From Wuchereria bancrofti (taxonomy: Eukaryota; Nematoda; Chromadorea; Rhabditida; Onchocercidae): a stretch of DNA of 64,000 nt. This document shows, in pieces, positions 11,142-25,200 of this stretch. The position numbers and the translations under genes were made by a program. How positions within the stretch are numbered: position 1 is the first letter of the stretch; every line of letters begins with the position of its first letter. The notes under the pieces were generated by a model, which searched no databases, was not told the origin of the DNA, and was given only the letters and a program-made list of their open reading frames with translations. Location: positions 6,200,495-6,264,494 of the forward strand of contig SSBO01000003.1 in assembly GCA_005281725.1 (NCBI GenBank), written 5' to 3'.

Positions 11142-14100
11142 TCACGATAACCTTTCCAATCTTCGTTTTTAAATATGCATTCTTTGTAATGTTTTTTTCT
11201 TTTTTGGAAATTAAAATTGAGGAAAAAATTTTTTTTGGAAATCATCTTTGGTTCCAGAAATATTTTACCTTCAATTGGAATTTTAAATTTCAATTAGTGA
11301 TATATGAAGTGTCTTACCAAATTTCTATCTTTAGGAGCTTGTAAAATTCTATGAGTGTTACTTTGATCAAATTCTTGGTGGAAACGGAAAAGAATATTTG
11401 CTGATAAAAATATAGTCAAATTAATTAATGATAATGCTCTTTCATTTTTGATTTTCATTTCAACCATTCCCATTTACACTTTTTCCATTTAATTGTTATA
11501 TCTACCTTTTTCTTTTGTTTATTCATAATAGTTTGTTGTTGTTGTTGTTTTTCTTTAGTAAGTTGACTCTTCTCCAATCATTTAATACTGTCCATTTTAT
11601 CTTATATTATGAAAATGTAAGAAAAAACTATGAAGCTAATCAATAATTGAGATTAACCAGTTTTATTAGCCTAATTAGCTAACATCAATCATTGATGAAT
11701 ATTATCAATAGAAAAATAAATGTTAACAATGTCAACATTTACTAAATGTTATCAATAGAAGAATAAATACTAACATTGTTATAATTTGTTTATTATATTA
11801 TGCTCGTTAAGTGGAATAAATTTTTTTTTCAAATATACATATTCTTCTGCTGACATCAAAGATTGGAAATTGCATTGGTCAAATCAAATTTAATAAGAAA
11901 TTATTTTAAATAAAGCCGAAAAAAACTTTTTTAATCATTAATAAAGTAATTTTTGACCACTCACTAATATTTTTATGATATTTTAAAACATCTTTTAACT
12001 CTAATGAAACCCATTTGTCTTTCTTTTTCAAATTTATTTATTTCGACTTGAAATAATATATTAGATGAATTTAAAATTTTGCGAGATTTCAACTTTTAAT
12101 TGATTTTTATTGGCGCTTCTTTGTTGATTAGTTTTGAATGTTATTAAACAAATTATGTTTGAAATTTATATGAAACTGTCGCCAAAGTAAGGAGATTTTG
12201 TTTTTTGAAAACGAATGCGGATAAGCAAGATTTTTATTTAAGCAAATTCTGATTAAATTATTTTGCTAAGCAATCTAGATTTTAAAATATTCTTGTAGTT
12301 TTTATTGCGTTGAAAATTTCCTAAACTATCACTTCTTTCATTTTATCATACCTTATATTTTGCTTGGAACTAATTTTCAGCATTACTGGTGACGATATAG
12401 TATTCTTTTCCAATCATTTCACATTAACAATTTAATTAGGTTTTGCAACAAAGACTAATTAAGCTTTTTATCAAGGATCAAAGGACAAAATTAAAAAAAA
12501 ACGAAGAAAACAAAGCTTGAGGATGTTGCAGGAAATAAACAGTCACTGTATTCACTCTAAGATATTTTATATGAATAATACTAAAATACAAGTTGATAAT
12601 TCATTTTACTCTATATTTGAAAGATGAAAATTTACTAAATTTAATAATTTCTTTTTTGTAAGTTATAAAGATAAATAAGGAAAAAAATATGAGAACTTAA
12701 GGAATTTCTGGCAACTTGTAAAAATAGAAATGCAAAGGCGAAAAAAATTTATGAGAACTTACCGGATTTAAATTCTACAAAGTGCATACGAAATGTGAGC
12801 GTCAAAAAAACAAGAATATTGTGTCAACATTAAAATATTAAATAAGCGTCGAAAAAAATATTGTATCAACATTAAAATAACTGATACTGCAATAACTGAT
12901 ATTTCTCCATGAATCTTGCTCAATAGAAGGATAAATCCATACCTTCTCTTTTACCAATTTGATAGGATTGATAGACCAAATGAAAAAATAATAAATAATC
13001 GAATAAATAATAAATAAACAAACAAGTAGATAAATAAATATATAAGCATATATAAGATTTGAGGAAAAAAGCTGGAAATCTGTATGTATGGATAAACTCA
13101 CACAGTTCCTATAAAAGTTGAACTAGAGGAAATGTTACCATTGACATTATTATCATCATCGTTAAGAAATGAATTTGTCCGTTTGCAAAATAAAAAATGT
13201 TGAACATTAAGAGAAATTGAAAATTTAAGAAAAAAATTTAATTGGATCGGAAGGAAAGTAATGCAAAAAACCAGAAGAAATGATTGCAGTTAAGAGGGCA
13301 GTAAGACTTGAATAACTAAGTGAATTGTTAAAATTGTACTTCTTAATTAAATGATTAAATGAATTACTATGCTAATATTTATTAACTCGTTGAAGAATTT
13401 CAATAATTTATCTAGTAATGATAGTAATACATATAACAATATAATGATAACAAATGTTATGATAAAATGTGACATTTTCTTTGTAATCGATGATTATTTA
13501 CCAAATTAATTGATTTAATTAGAGTTATTAGAACTAGAATATGTAATTGTTTGACAGCATCCCATGTTGATAATTTGACTGAGATGCAATAAGTGAAAAT
13601 ATCTATCAAATTAAAGTATCAGTTTAATTTAAAACTATCACAAAATTTGAAGAAACACAAAACAATAAAAATTTTTTTTCAATTTTTTCTTCCTTTTCTG
13701 CTTCTTTTGTTTATTTTTTCTCACATCTTTTTTTGGAAGCATTTTTTATTTTGTTTTAAAGGAAGGAAAATTTCTTTCAATTTTTTTTCATCAGATAATC
13801 AGAATTTAAACCTTCATTTAATTTATAAAGATTCAAAAATTAAATTGAAAAAAGAAAAATCAAGTCTAAAAAAATTGACGAATAATCTAAAAAAATTTCG
13901 AACTAAAGCTTCTACATCTTACTATAACATTTACATAACGAGGAAATGTGATTTTATATTTCTGTTTGAAAAAAGAAAAATTTTTAATTTGAACTTTTTT
14001 TTGCTTATGTTATGAAAAATATCGTTTATGTAGATGGAAAATAATATTTTGAATAGAAGTGATAATTGAAGATCAAAAAATTTTAGAAAAAAAGAAATTA

Positions 14101-16286
14101 ATGGAATAAATGTTAATATTTCAAATAGTAAAAAAAATAACATAGTGGCTATTGGAATTACTTACTTATTATGCATCTATATAATTCAAATGATATTTTT
14201 TCTTGATTCAAAAAAAAAAATTTTAGGTTTTCAAAAACAAAACTGAAAATTTTTCGAGAAAAAATTATGTAAGCACTTTGTAAATTGAAACCAAAACAAA
14301 GTTCGCATAAATTTTAGAGTTTAGCAAAAATGATCACTAATTTTGAATTTTTTTATAAAGAATTTGATATAGAATATATGCTAATAGCAAAAAGGGAAAA
14401 TTGATAATATGTAAATTTTAGTTTTAAGTATTTAGAAAAAATGGTATATTTTATTAAGTATTTAAAATCATATTGCAAAGATCAGACGAATATGCAATAA
14501 AACAAAGCATCGAATAAGTTTCATGTTAGTGCCAAAATATCTTGCTGTTTTCTTTTATTTTATTTTCTTTTTTTATTCTTTTATATTTTCAATTTTTTTG
14601 TAGAAAAGAGATTTTTGCACGCATATTTTTATGGGATTTACAAATTCATTCGTTAAATGAATTGGAATAAATGAATTAATTGTATGAAATTTGAGATGAT
14701 GTGACAGTGTGACAATCAATAAATGATTGTCAAATCAGAAACATAATTAAATGCTAAAGCAGACTATTAAATTATATTTCTGAAAGTCACTTTTACATTC
14801 CATTGCATATTGATTATCAGTGTCAATTAACTTAGTAAAATTAGTGAAAAGTAAAGCAATTTAAGTGGTTGACAATTGTAAATTATCAATGAATTAATTA
14901 ATGGTTTTTCGTTTCGTTTATATTGCATAGATTTGCATTTTTTGAATTATTAAAGAGAAAAATGAAAATTTTAAAAACATCGTAAATTTATAAAATTATG
15001 GAATACAATGTGATATTTTAAACTAAATGATAGCATATATATATTGTATACTCATTAATTTAAGCAAAAAAATGCATAAATTTCAACACTTTTCTTAGCT
15101 TTTATATAGTAGGTGAAAAAATTTTATGGTTCATATATCAGTTTTCATTCAAATAATTTGCAAATTTTCACTTTGCTCATTTTATTGCGAAAAATTTTCG
15201 CCTTTTAATCTATAGCTTACTGTATCTAATATGACCCAATGCTTAGAATAATGTATCACCTAGAAATCGGAAATAGTTATGTTTGTATCACAACCAATCG
15301 TAATCTCTTTTGACGATTCTTTTACTTAACAATTCAAATTGAATAATTTGAGTCATTGCAAATTCACTGCGAATTTTTATAATATCAATGACATGATGAG
15401 ACCAAAATGCACCCATACAGCACGAAAGAAAAAAAACAAAGCAAGCTAATGCAAGCTATTTGAAAATGCACACAAAAAAGAAATGACAAAAATAAAGATA
15501 AAGAATTATGAAAATATCTAAATAAATCGAGAATCAAATCCAAACATCAACGATTTAAATTCTACGAATGCAAAAATTGCTAAAAACGAAACACGCAGCA
15601 AGTTATATAATGTAATAGATTAATCCTAAAAATGTACAATTGAACAATTAAAAATGTAGGTGGAATTTATAAAACTAAAAGTTTTATAAATACAAAGTAA
15701 CAAAAGAATTTTGAATTGATATTAAGAAAAAAAGCATCTTACAAAATTCAAAACAAAATTTTGCAAAAATAAAAAAATCTTTGGAATATTTCAATAGCAC
15801 AGAAATATTATTATTAAATTAAAGAATTCAACGACATGAATTGCTTTTCTCATTATAATTTCCTACTTAAAATAAAAACTAAATTAGAAGCTTAGAACAG
15901 AGATCAAAATTTGACAACAAAAGTGCTGAATACAAATAAAAGCTAGCTTTGAAAGCTTAACATAAATGATGCAAAAAAAAAACAATATATTTGTATGATT
16001 ACAAATAATTCTAATTCTTAATTATAATTCAAGTACTTTTACACCTATGATGTGCTAAAAATTTCAACTAGCAGTTATATAATCTAAATGCAGTGTTTTA
16101 TATAGAAATGTTAAATCTTATACAGAATTACAATTTTAGAGATAAGTGTAGAGATAGTATGTTTCAGAAAGTTACAAATAGAATTATTTAGAGAATTTTG
16201 TCTTTATAACAAATTATTCCGATTAATAATTTAGAATTAACTTTTCTTTTCTACAATTATACAGGATCACAATTTCGAAGTAAATT
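11142..16286. other. 5.1-kb AT-rich intergenic region between convergent genes
   Basis: No gene is recognisable. The longest frame (13593-14015) encodes a Phe/Lys/Ile/Asn-biased string expected from AT-rich noise. The region receives the 3' ends of the p53-family gene from the left and of dynactin from the right. It has minor tandem repeats at 11690-11780 (ATCAATAGAARAATAAATRY twice) and 12798-12880 (GCGTCRAAAAAAA...ATTGTRTCAACATTAAAATA twice). Confidence 0.6.
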
Positions 16287-19200
16287 TTAAACAGCGACAG
16301 CAATTCCCATTGATTCAGTTCTCTTTTGTTGCGCAGTTAAATTACCGAAAAGTGATTGGAATGCATTTTTGTAAGCTACAGAATGTACACCCTTAAGCTG
16401 ATGAATTTCAACAATTCTTTCTTCTTTCTGCAACAAATAATTTAAAGCAGAAAAATGTTACTATGAGGTACCATTCAAAGGAAAAAAGCATATTATTTAA
16501 TAAGGATACTAAATTGCATTAGAAAGAAATATTCTTAAAACAATCAAAAAAAAAAATTTATTTTTGTCAAAATGTCGCAATAGTTCATTTACAAATTAAA
16601 AATGTACTACCTTTTGATTATTTTTCATAACACTTCTAATGTTTTCAAAAATTGAATGGCATTGTCTGCTTTGATGATATTTGTTACAGAATCGATATAT
16701 GTCAATTTTTAGCTGCAAATGAAAAGACAGCATTTTTATGATGAGCTAAAATAAACATAAAAAAATGTGCTATGTTTGTAAACTTATCAAATTCAAAACA
16801 TATTTTCATCGTGTGTAAAAAAAGGAAAAAAATCTAATTTCTAAAGATAAATCACCACATTTAGAGTAATTAGTAATGAAATCGAATGAGTACAAGATTG
16901 AAACGCTTAGTATTAATTATAACAAACAAATAATTTCACACATTTTTAATGTTAGTAGAAAAGAAACTTTGACAAGTCAATAAATTTCTGAAAATGAAAA
17001 AAACTAGCAATTCAAAATACTTACATGAGCAATTCGTTGATTTATATGTGAAACATTTTCAAGATACTTTCGTTTCTCTAACTGTTGCTTTAATTTTGGC
17101 TGTGATATATCAGCAATATATGGAATTTGATAAAAACGTGAATCCTAAAAATTAATACAATAATTAAATTTTTCATTGCTAAATGAAAAATTCATTCATT
17201 GTTCACATTAAGCAATAATAATTCCTTTTTTCACTTTTTTTTTCTTTGATATAAAACTAACCGCTAAAATACTTTCCGCTCTTCTATACAATTCATCCAA
17301 TTCATCTTTCTTTGAAACATGCATTGACAACAATGTTAATGGACCACTTATATCTGATGGGATCATTACTTCATCCATTGCATTCAACATTTGCATCCTT
17401 TCATTTGCCTTAAAGTAATGAATTTTTTACCTAATTAATTAACCAACTAATTTAGGAACATCCGTTTTCTTTTTTTTAATAATTATCTCCACTGATTTCT
17501 AATTCTTCACTCGTAATTATTCTATTGATTAGCCAAACCATAAATACAAAATAGCATATTATACAAATATAAAATAAAGCCTACGTTCTAATGATTATTT
17601 ATTATCAGAAATAAATGCTTGAATATAAAAATACAGATATATTTAAAATTAAAATCATTGTCAGGAATATTCAGATGGCCAAACAGTAAATCAATTTTCA
17701 TCGCTTCATCTATTGTTATTTCAACTACAGCAAAGATATACGAATATGCATTCAATTTTTCTAAAAAGACTATAATGTAAATCATTAAATCATTATTTAA
17801 CTCATTTAATTATAACACTAACACATAGTTATCTCTTTAACTTATTAGATGTCAGAGATAGGATTATCTGATCTATATTATCTCAAAATGTATGATAGTT
17901 CCAGTATTGTTATTGTAACTAGCCTTCTTTCTTACCTGAATATCATACGATTAGATTCCTGTTGTTAAATTTCTATTAAAATCTCACATATTAAAAAAAG
18001 GAGTGAAAAAAAGAAATCACAAATCATTCTAACAATCAAATTTCTTCATATTATTTGATATTTCATAATTTATATATGAATTATAATGCAAAATACCTTT
18101 AACTGTCGAATATGTTGATAAGCCCGTGCTAATGCTAATTTTGTTTCTTTCAATTCATCCTCCAGATAAGCCATTTCATTAAATTGTTCAGAAGTTTGTA
18201 AATTGAAATCGATTGGTGTAATCGATGTTTCTTGCATTTTAGGATGATTTATAGCCAAATTCATTGTTTGCAATTGCTTAAATGACAATTCGATTTTATA
18301 ACATTTGTATTATCTTCTCTAATATATTTCAGCATCACATAATTTTCGTGCCTCCCTCTCTTTATCTCTCTCTTTTGCTCTTTGTCCAAACAATGCCTAC
18401 AAAATCAGCTAAAATGATTATTCAAAAAGTCATTTATTACTTTCATCATATTCTTATCATAATGAATAGCTAATTATTATTCTCAATTATTATTGAATTT
18501 TCTTTCGAAAATTACGAGCTGATAGTTCGAATCAAAAATATACAGGGAAACGCTCCTCACTGAGCCATAAAATTATCATACTTAATCGATAACTTTTCTT
18601 ATCTTTACTGATAAGGATATAGCTAAAATGGTGTAAAACTTATTGACAACAAATTATTACATGTAGCTTTCTAAGTGAAATTTACGATGCAAAATTAACA
18701 AATGTAAACTACTAAAATTCTTTTAAAAAACTTTTATAAAGTTTAGTAAATATAATACATACACCTAACAACACTTTTTTACTGATCGTTCTGGCACGAT
18801 TTCGTAATTCAAAATTTTCTTTTTCACAAATATCAATTTCATGCTGCAAAGCTTCCAACGTGTCTTCGTATTCTCTGCAACAACAAACAAGAAGTAAATA
18901 AGTGTAAAAAAAATGAAAGTAAAATGAACGCAGAAGAGTGAGTTCATTAAAAAGAAATACATGAATTAATTAAAATGGACTTGTAAATATATACAACAAA
19001 TCGATTATAAAATTACAAAATGTTACTTAAATTTAAACTTGACTTATTAGTCAGTAAGTTTTTAGCAGATAAAAGTAAAAGAAAAAAGATCTCCTTTTTT
19101 CAGAGAGAAAATTAAAAATTTTTTTTTTGATTAATTTAGTATTTAATTAGCAAATGAAATATTTAAGGATAATTTGATGTTAAGACGGTAAATCCTATCA

Positions 19201-22200
19201 CTTGCAAAACTGTTTAATCAAAATGGAAAGTGATAAAAAAGGATACAAGTGGGGACTAATCCATTATTGGACTAATACAGAATAGATAATATTTTATATA
19301 ACACAATTGTTACAATTTATTTTTGAAATTATAAAAAAAATATTATTTTACATCCCAGGAAAATAAGAAGGAAAAACAATAAAAGAGGAGAAAAAAACAA
19401 AATGAGAAATAATGATCATCTAATTCACTGATGTTATTTCGTCTTTCATTAATCAAATGTTTCGACCAAGAAGTTATCGTTTCAATCTTTGAAACAAAAA
19501 TAAAATTGAAAGATAGAAGAAACAAAATTCCTTATTGACTCTCTCTCTTCATTTTTTTCCCCATGCAGCATGTATTACTGTGCATTTTTTACTGTCGCAA
19601 AAAATATATAACTATTTCATTTGTTATTCATATCAATCCAACGATATTAGCTATTTGTTCAGAGCGCAAATAAAAATAATTTTTCATAATCATAATTCGA
19701 TAATTCTTTTGATTGTTTCTTTTTCTGGATTTAATGCATCCATTTGGTTAAGTAAATTTCATCATTATGGAATTATCTTAATCTGGTAACTTACATTTTT
19801 GCTTTCCGTAACTGATCACGTAAGTCTGCATTTTGCGAATGCAATTTTTGCACTTCAATTTTTTCCATCGATTCTATCTTATTTTCAGCTAAATCCAAAC
19901 GTACCTTAAAAAATAATGTATTATAAACAAAGGTAATTGAACTGAAAAGTTAGCCGTTTATTGTTATATATTATATATTAGCATAATGGAGGATCAAAGT
20001 TAAGCGTTAATTAAATTCAATTAAATTAGTTAGATATTTTTTTTTATTCGTATATTGAGAAAAATAAGGTTGGTAAGTAACATATGTTTATAAATGAAGA
20101 CAATGTGATAATTAAAGAAAAATTGAACATACTTTGTAGTTGCTAATATCATCAAGCTTAGTTCGAAGATTCATTTTTAGTTCCGTTATTTCATTTTCCT
20201 TTTTTTCCAAATTCCAACGAAGCTTCTCAGCTTCCAATGCATCTTGTCTTCGAGCATTTGCTCGTTTCAACAATGGTGATAAAAGCGACTATAATGCAAT
20301 TACTGTTATACAATAAAAGAATATTAGCCATTCTTAATGATCAAAATTTATGTGTTAAAAGTAGCAATGAAATTTTTAATGCACTATATAATTAATTCAA
20401 GTGTTCATTCTAAATAATATATAAATAAAAGTAAAAAGAAAAATTAAAAGTTACAGAACAGAAAGCCAAAAAAGGATAAGAAAGTTCCTAACACTACTAT
20501 GGTACCGTAAATTTAGCACTGAAAAGTATAAAATAGATAATGCATTTGATAGAATTAACATTTCAAAGAGTAAGGTAATATATTTCTATTCATAAATTAA
20601 TCAAACTGTTAATCTATTAATTTTAATTGAGCAATTAATTTCCTAATATTGAAAATTAATTAATATGCAAAAATCAAATCTTGACATAAACAAACCTTGT
20701 CCACCGGACTGCTCAATAGTTCTTCATTATCAAATTTGTCAATTAAATCACTGATAACGTTTTGTACAGCTCTCATATATTCACTGAAAATTTAAAACTG
20801 ATTAGTACTGGAACTCAAGAAATTAAAATTTGCACGTCCAAAACTTATTTTCATTCGATCCTTTTTTAATATTATTGTTAATATCATTTTTTTATATGTC
20901 AACTTTTACCATCATACTTGTCTCCCTCATATTTTTTAATTAATCAATCAATTTCACGACTATTACTTCTATCTTCTTAATTAGCACTGGCTGTCTGATC
21001 CCTCCTCAGCAGCATTATGGACGTTACAACAAATTAGCTTCTTCTAAACTCTAACCAAGTATACTTGTCACTTATTATATGCAAACCTACTTTATAATCT
21101 TCGTAGCTTCAGCTCCATTTAAAGCGCCATGCACTTTTTCTACAGAATACAAAAGAGCTTCTTGAATGCAATTTTCTTCCAAACTCTCGACTTCTAAACA
21201 TTCAAGAATGAACAAAATTAATTTAACTAATCCAATTTATTATAAATCTGGGACAATCTGTTTCTTTGGCAAGAAAATAAATCTTATAGCACAATAAAAT
21301 TACAAATTGGAAGCCAAGGTATTGCTAGCTGATAACAATCATGGATATAGAAAGAAGCGTAAAAATGTTAAATAAGTTCTACAAATGAAAGAGACCTGTT
21401 ATGGTGCTCAATTGAATAGTTGTAATACTGCACACATTGTCAAATATTAAAGCCACATTTTTGAATGGTGTTTTCCATTTTGCTAATTGAATTTCTAGCT
21501 GAAATAAATCAATAATAATTAGTAGGAAAAGCGGTATACGAAAAAATGCATACTGAGAATTTTGAAATTTGTGAAATTTAGGCAAGAAAATTTTATAGCA
21601 AAAATATGAAGCAAGATTATAATAAAACAAACATCTTGAGTGAATATTAAATCTTCGTCAATTGAGATATGATTTTTTAAACGCATGCAAAGTTGCTCAC
21701 ATTTCTGAACCCATATTAACACTGATTCCATGTATTCGTTAGTATTACTCTTAGTAGCATGTGATGACTGAAATAATGATAACAATGAGGAATACGCAAA
21801 ATGATAGCATCTTTCAATGCTCAAAAGAAAATACTGAATGTACAAAACTTACAAGAGTAAAGATAACACGCTGCACATTAATTTTTACCCAAAATAATCC
21901 TTGAAGATATTGTAAACAAATATCCAAAAATAATTGCTTCACATCATACCATTCTCGTGAAAAGTAAATAGACAATATATTCTGTAACACATTATTATAT
22001 CTAATAGATGAATTATAGTGCGTAGTTTCAGTACTCTTCAAACGATTAATAATTGTTGAACTATACCTGATAAGTAAAGTACTGTTTATGCTATAGTAAG
22101 TAGAACTCGTTCAAAATAGAAATTTTTCTGGAATCAAAGTCTTTCAGACTTTAAGAATGATACTACCAATACTTTCACAGTAGTACTGTTATAGTAAGTA

Positions 22201-25200
22201 GAACTTGTACAATACTGTGATGAATTTTCCAACATCTTCGATATTACAATTCAAAAATCATCCAGAATTTTAAATTTGTACTCCATATTAGATTTTGATT
22301 AATGGAAAAGCGATGAAAAAAGCATTTTTTTCCTCCCATTTTTTAAAAAATGACTTATGTATATAGTGACAGAAACCATATATCAGCTCAAAATTTTAAA
22401 GGTAAAATAAGCTCAAAATTTTAAAGGCAAAATCAGAACACTTCAAAATATATAGTCTTCAGAATTTTAAAGGTAGATAAAATCAAATATTTTAATCCTT
22501 AAGTCAATCCTTTTTATGTTAAATTTTTATACTAGATATTATGAGAAGGTTAATGAACCTCTAAATGATTGATTGCTTTATTAATACCGTCGGTCGCAGT
22601 GTTTTCATCGAATTTATCACTCTTAAGTAAATCAATGTAATAATCAATCATTCGTTCTTCCTTTGCAATATCACTTTGCAACGGTGCCAAACGTGACAAT
22701 CGCTCTACCGTACATCGACACACTACACTAAAACATTTTTCATATTAGTTATATTTTAACTCATAACAGGAAAATATATTATTCGTTAGTCAAGACATGC
22801 AATGCAGAACAAACACACTTGAATTTCAGATGTACCTTCAACTTTTAAATGAAATTTACTTAAATCGTTACCTAAAGGAAAATATGCTTTGGGTAAAACC
22901 TAAGAAAGTTTACCTTTCACATTGCCGAACAGCACAGCCAAAATTGTTTAACAAAAATGAAAATTTTGCACAGTGTGCCCACTGTTCCGCTTTGTGACTT
23001 TTCGTTACGTGTTCACGACGTATTCCGCCAGATGCAGGTGGGTACTGTCAAAATGCTTTGTTTCAAAACTTTCTCGAATTTAAGAACGGAAATTTGAGAA
23101 AAAAAAGTAAACTAGAGATCTATATAAACTGATATCCTACATATATAAGCAATATTTGGTGATACCTTAAGATTAATTAATTTTGCCAGCAGAGTTGTTT
23201 TAGCCGAAAGACGAGAGCAGCAAACAGTTAGTAAGACTGCATCATTGTCTCCTGAAAAATCAAATGTTCGAGTAACAAAAATTTCAGGTGATAAAACAGA
23301 AACAATAAAATCCTAACTGACCTCCAGGTTTTGTGAAATTATCGGGCAAAAATGCTCTCAAATAATTCGACAATTCGATTTCATATTTTAATTCTATAGC
23401 ACACACTTCTTTATCTACAAGCTGAAATTATTCAAAAATTAATATGCAGAGACTTTCAGAATTTAGAAAACTGTTTAAAGAAAAAGAAACTTATAGAAGT
23501 TAAATTTACATGGAAATTTTACTTCAGCAAATGTTCGAGTAGCAGTAGTAAGTTGTATACTTTGCACCGACATTACATTGTTATCTTCTCCTTTCAGTTG
23601 TTCGTTTAGGCTAATGATCTGAAATACAAAATAATTTGTAACCAACAAGATCTCACGTAACCAATAAGACTGCCTGTAAAAATTGAATAAAGAAGAAAGA
23701 ACAGGAGTGATAAAATGTGTTAGTCTTTTTCAGATAAAAGAAATAAAAAGACGATATTAATTAATGAAAGCTGTTTGTACTTCGATATATACTTTTGAAA
23801 ACAAATACAATGTAATTCAGCAATTAAAGCATAATTGAAATGTGTCCAGGAAACAATAGCTTTGTGACACTTTATTTTTCACGAATTGGAAAGAAATCAA
23901 TCACAAGTAATTTACATAATTTTTGAACTTACTTCATCTTGCCTTTCCTGAATTTCTTCATTCAGTTCACTAATTTTCCGTCGAAATTTCATGACCATTT
24001 TCTCGTATTCATCTACTTGTTCACCATATACTTTGATTTGTATAAGAAGCTAAAATGTTACAAAAAATATATTTACTGATTAAGCTTCTCAGAATTTACA
24101 AATCACAAAGAAATCACTTGGAATTAAAAGCTCATTGTCTCACATTATTCATTCGACTATTTGTCAAATCCAATTCCTCTCGAAGTTCTTTTTCAGCTTC
24201 TCTTTGTGTTTCAAGAATTTCTTCATCCATTGATCTGATTGCCTCATAATCTTCAACGGTTTCTTCTAAGGTACTGTAATTTTTCCTGAGTCTTTCTTTC
24301 TTATTAGTAAATCAGTATAAATCAGTGAAAACAAAACTAGCATACTGATAAAACGCTTCAGGTTTTTTGAGAAATAATAGCTTCTTGACAAAAATGAAGT
24401 TTTAAAGACTTCAAATTTGCTAACTTCAGCTTTTTTTCCAAATCTATATTTTTATCTGTCAAAATCTCGATCATTTTCTCACTCTCCGCTGCTGCATCAA
24501 TCTAAAAAGCATATTTTAAAGTAAGCTACACATTAGTAATAAAATACATGCATTCCACATATTAATTATATAAAAACAGTGAAGAGTCCGAAACAAATAT
24601 AATCCATCTGAGCACTAATAACAACAATTTCCTGAAATATTATATGAACGAAAGCATAACTGATTGAATATCACAAGCAATGTGATGAAGCAGGAAAAAA
24701 CAATGAGAAATTGAATTTTTATATGAAATTTAAAAAACAGAGCTAGTAAACCAAAAGAAGAAAAAAGAAACGCATGCACACTTACCCTTTCGGTTATATC
24801 AGTCAACTGCAATAATTGGTAAGATATTATAAGCAAAATTTTGAATAACATATATAATATATAACAGGAATGAGATGTCTCAAAACATTAAAAATTAAAT
24901 AATACTAACGTGTTCTTTTAGTATAAATATTGTCCGCTCGGCTTTCTGAAGTTCGTTTTTTAAATTTTCACAAATTTTGACTAACGTAGCAGACTCATTC
25001 TTCAACGTTTCATTTTCTTGTGTCAATTCTCGTTTGTCTTCCGCCAACTGACCGATTACATCGCGCATTCTAAACAATAATATACTCCTGATAAAGTATG
25101 GATAAATCAAAGAAATTTGTGTGATATTTCAATTAACACAAAGAATACCAAATTAATGAAGCTGACTATGTACCAAGGAAACTTCGACAGGAAACAAACC

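Noticed and set aside
13593..14015. A 140-codon open frame in the large intergenic region
   Set aside because: Its composition is almost entirely Phe, Lys, Leu, Ile, Asn and Ser, it overlaps a similar frame on the other strand, and there is no splice or start context. It fits AT-rich noise.
17588..17785. Possible extra dynactin exon (EITIDEAMKIDLLFGHLN)
   Set aside because: The flanking exons (18097 and 17408) join in phase without it, the candidate frame does not fit phase 0 at its acceptor, no good donor is present, and dynactin homologs have no such segment.
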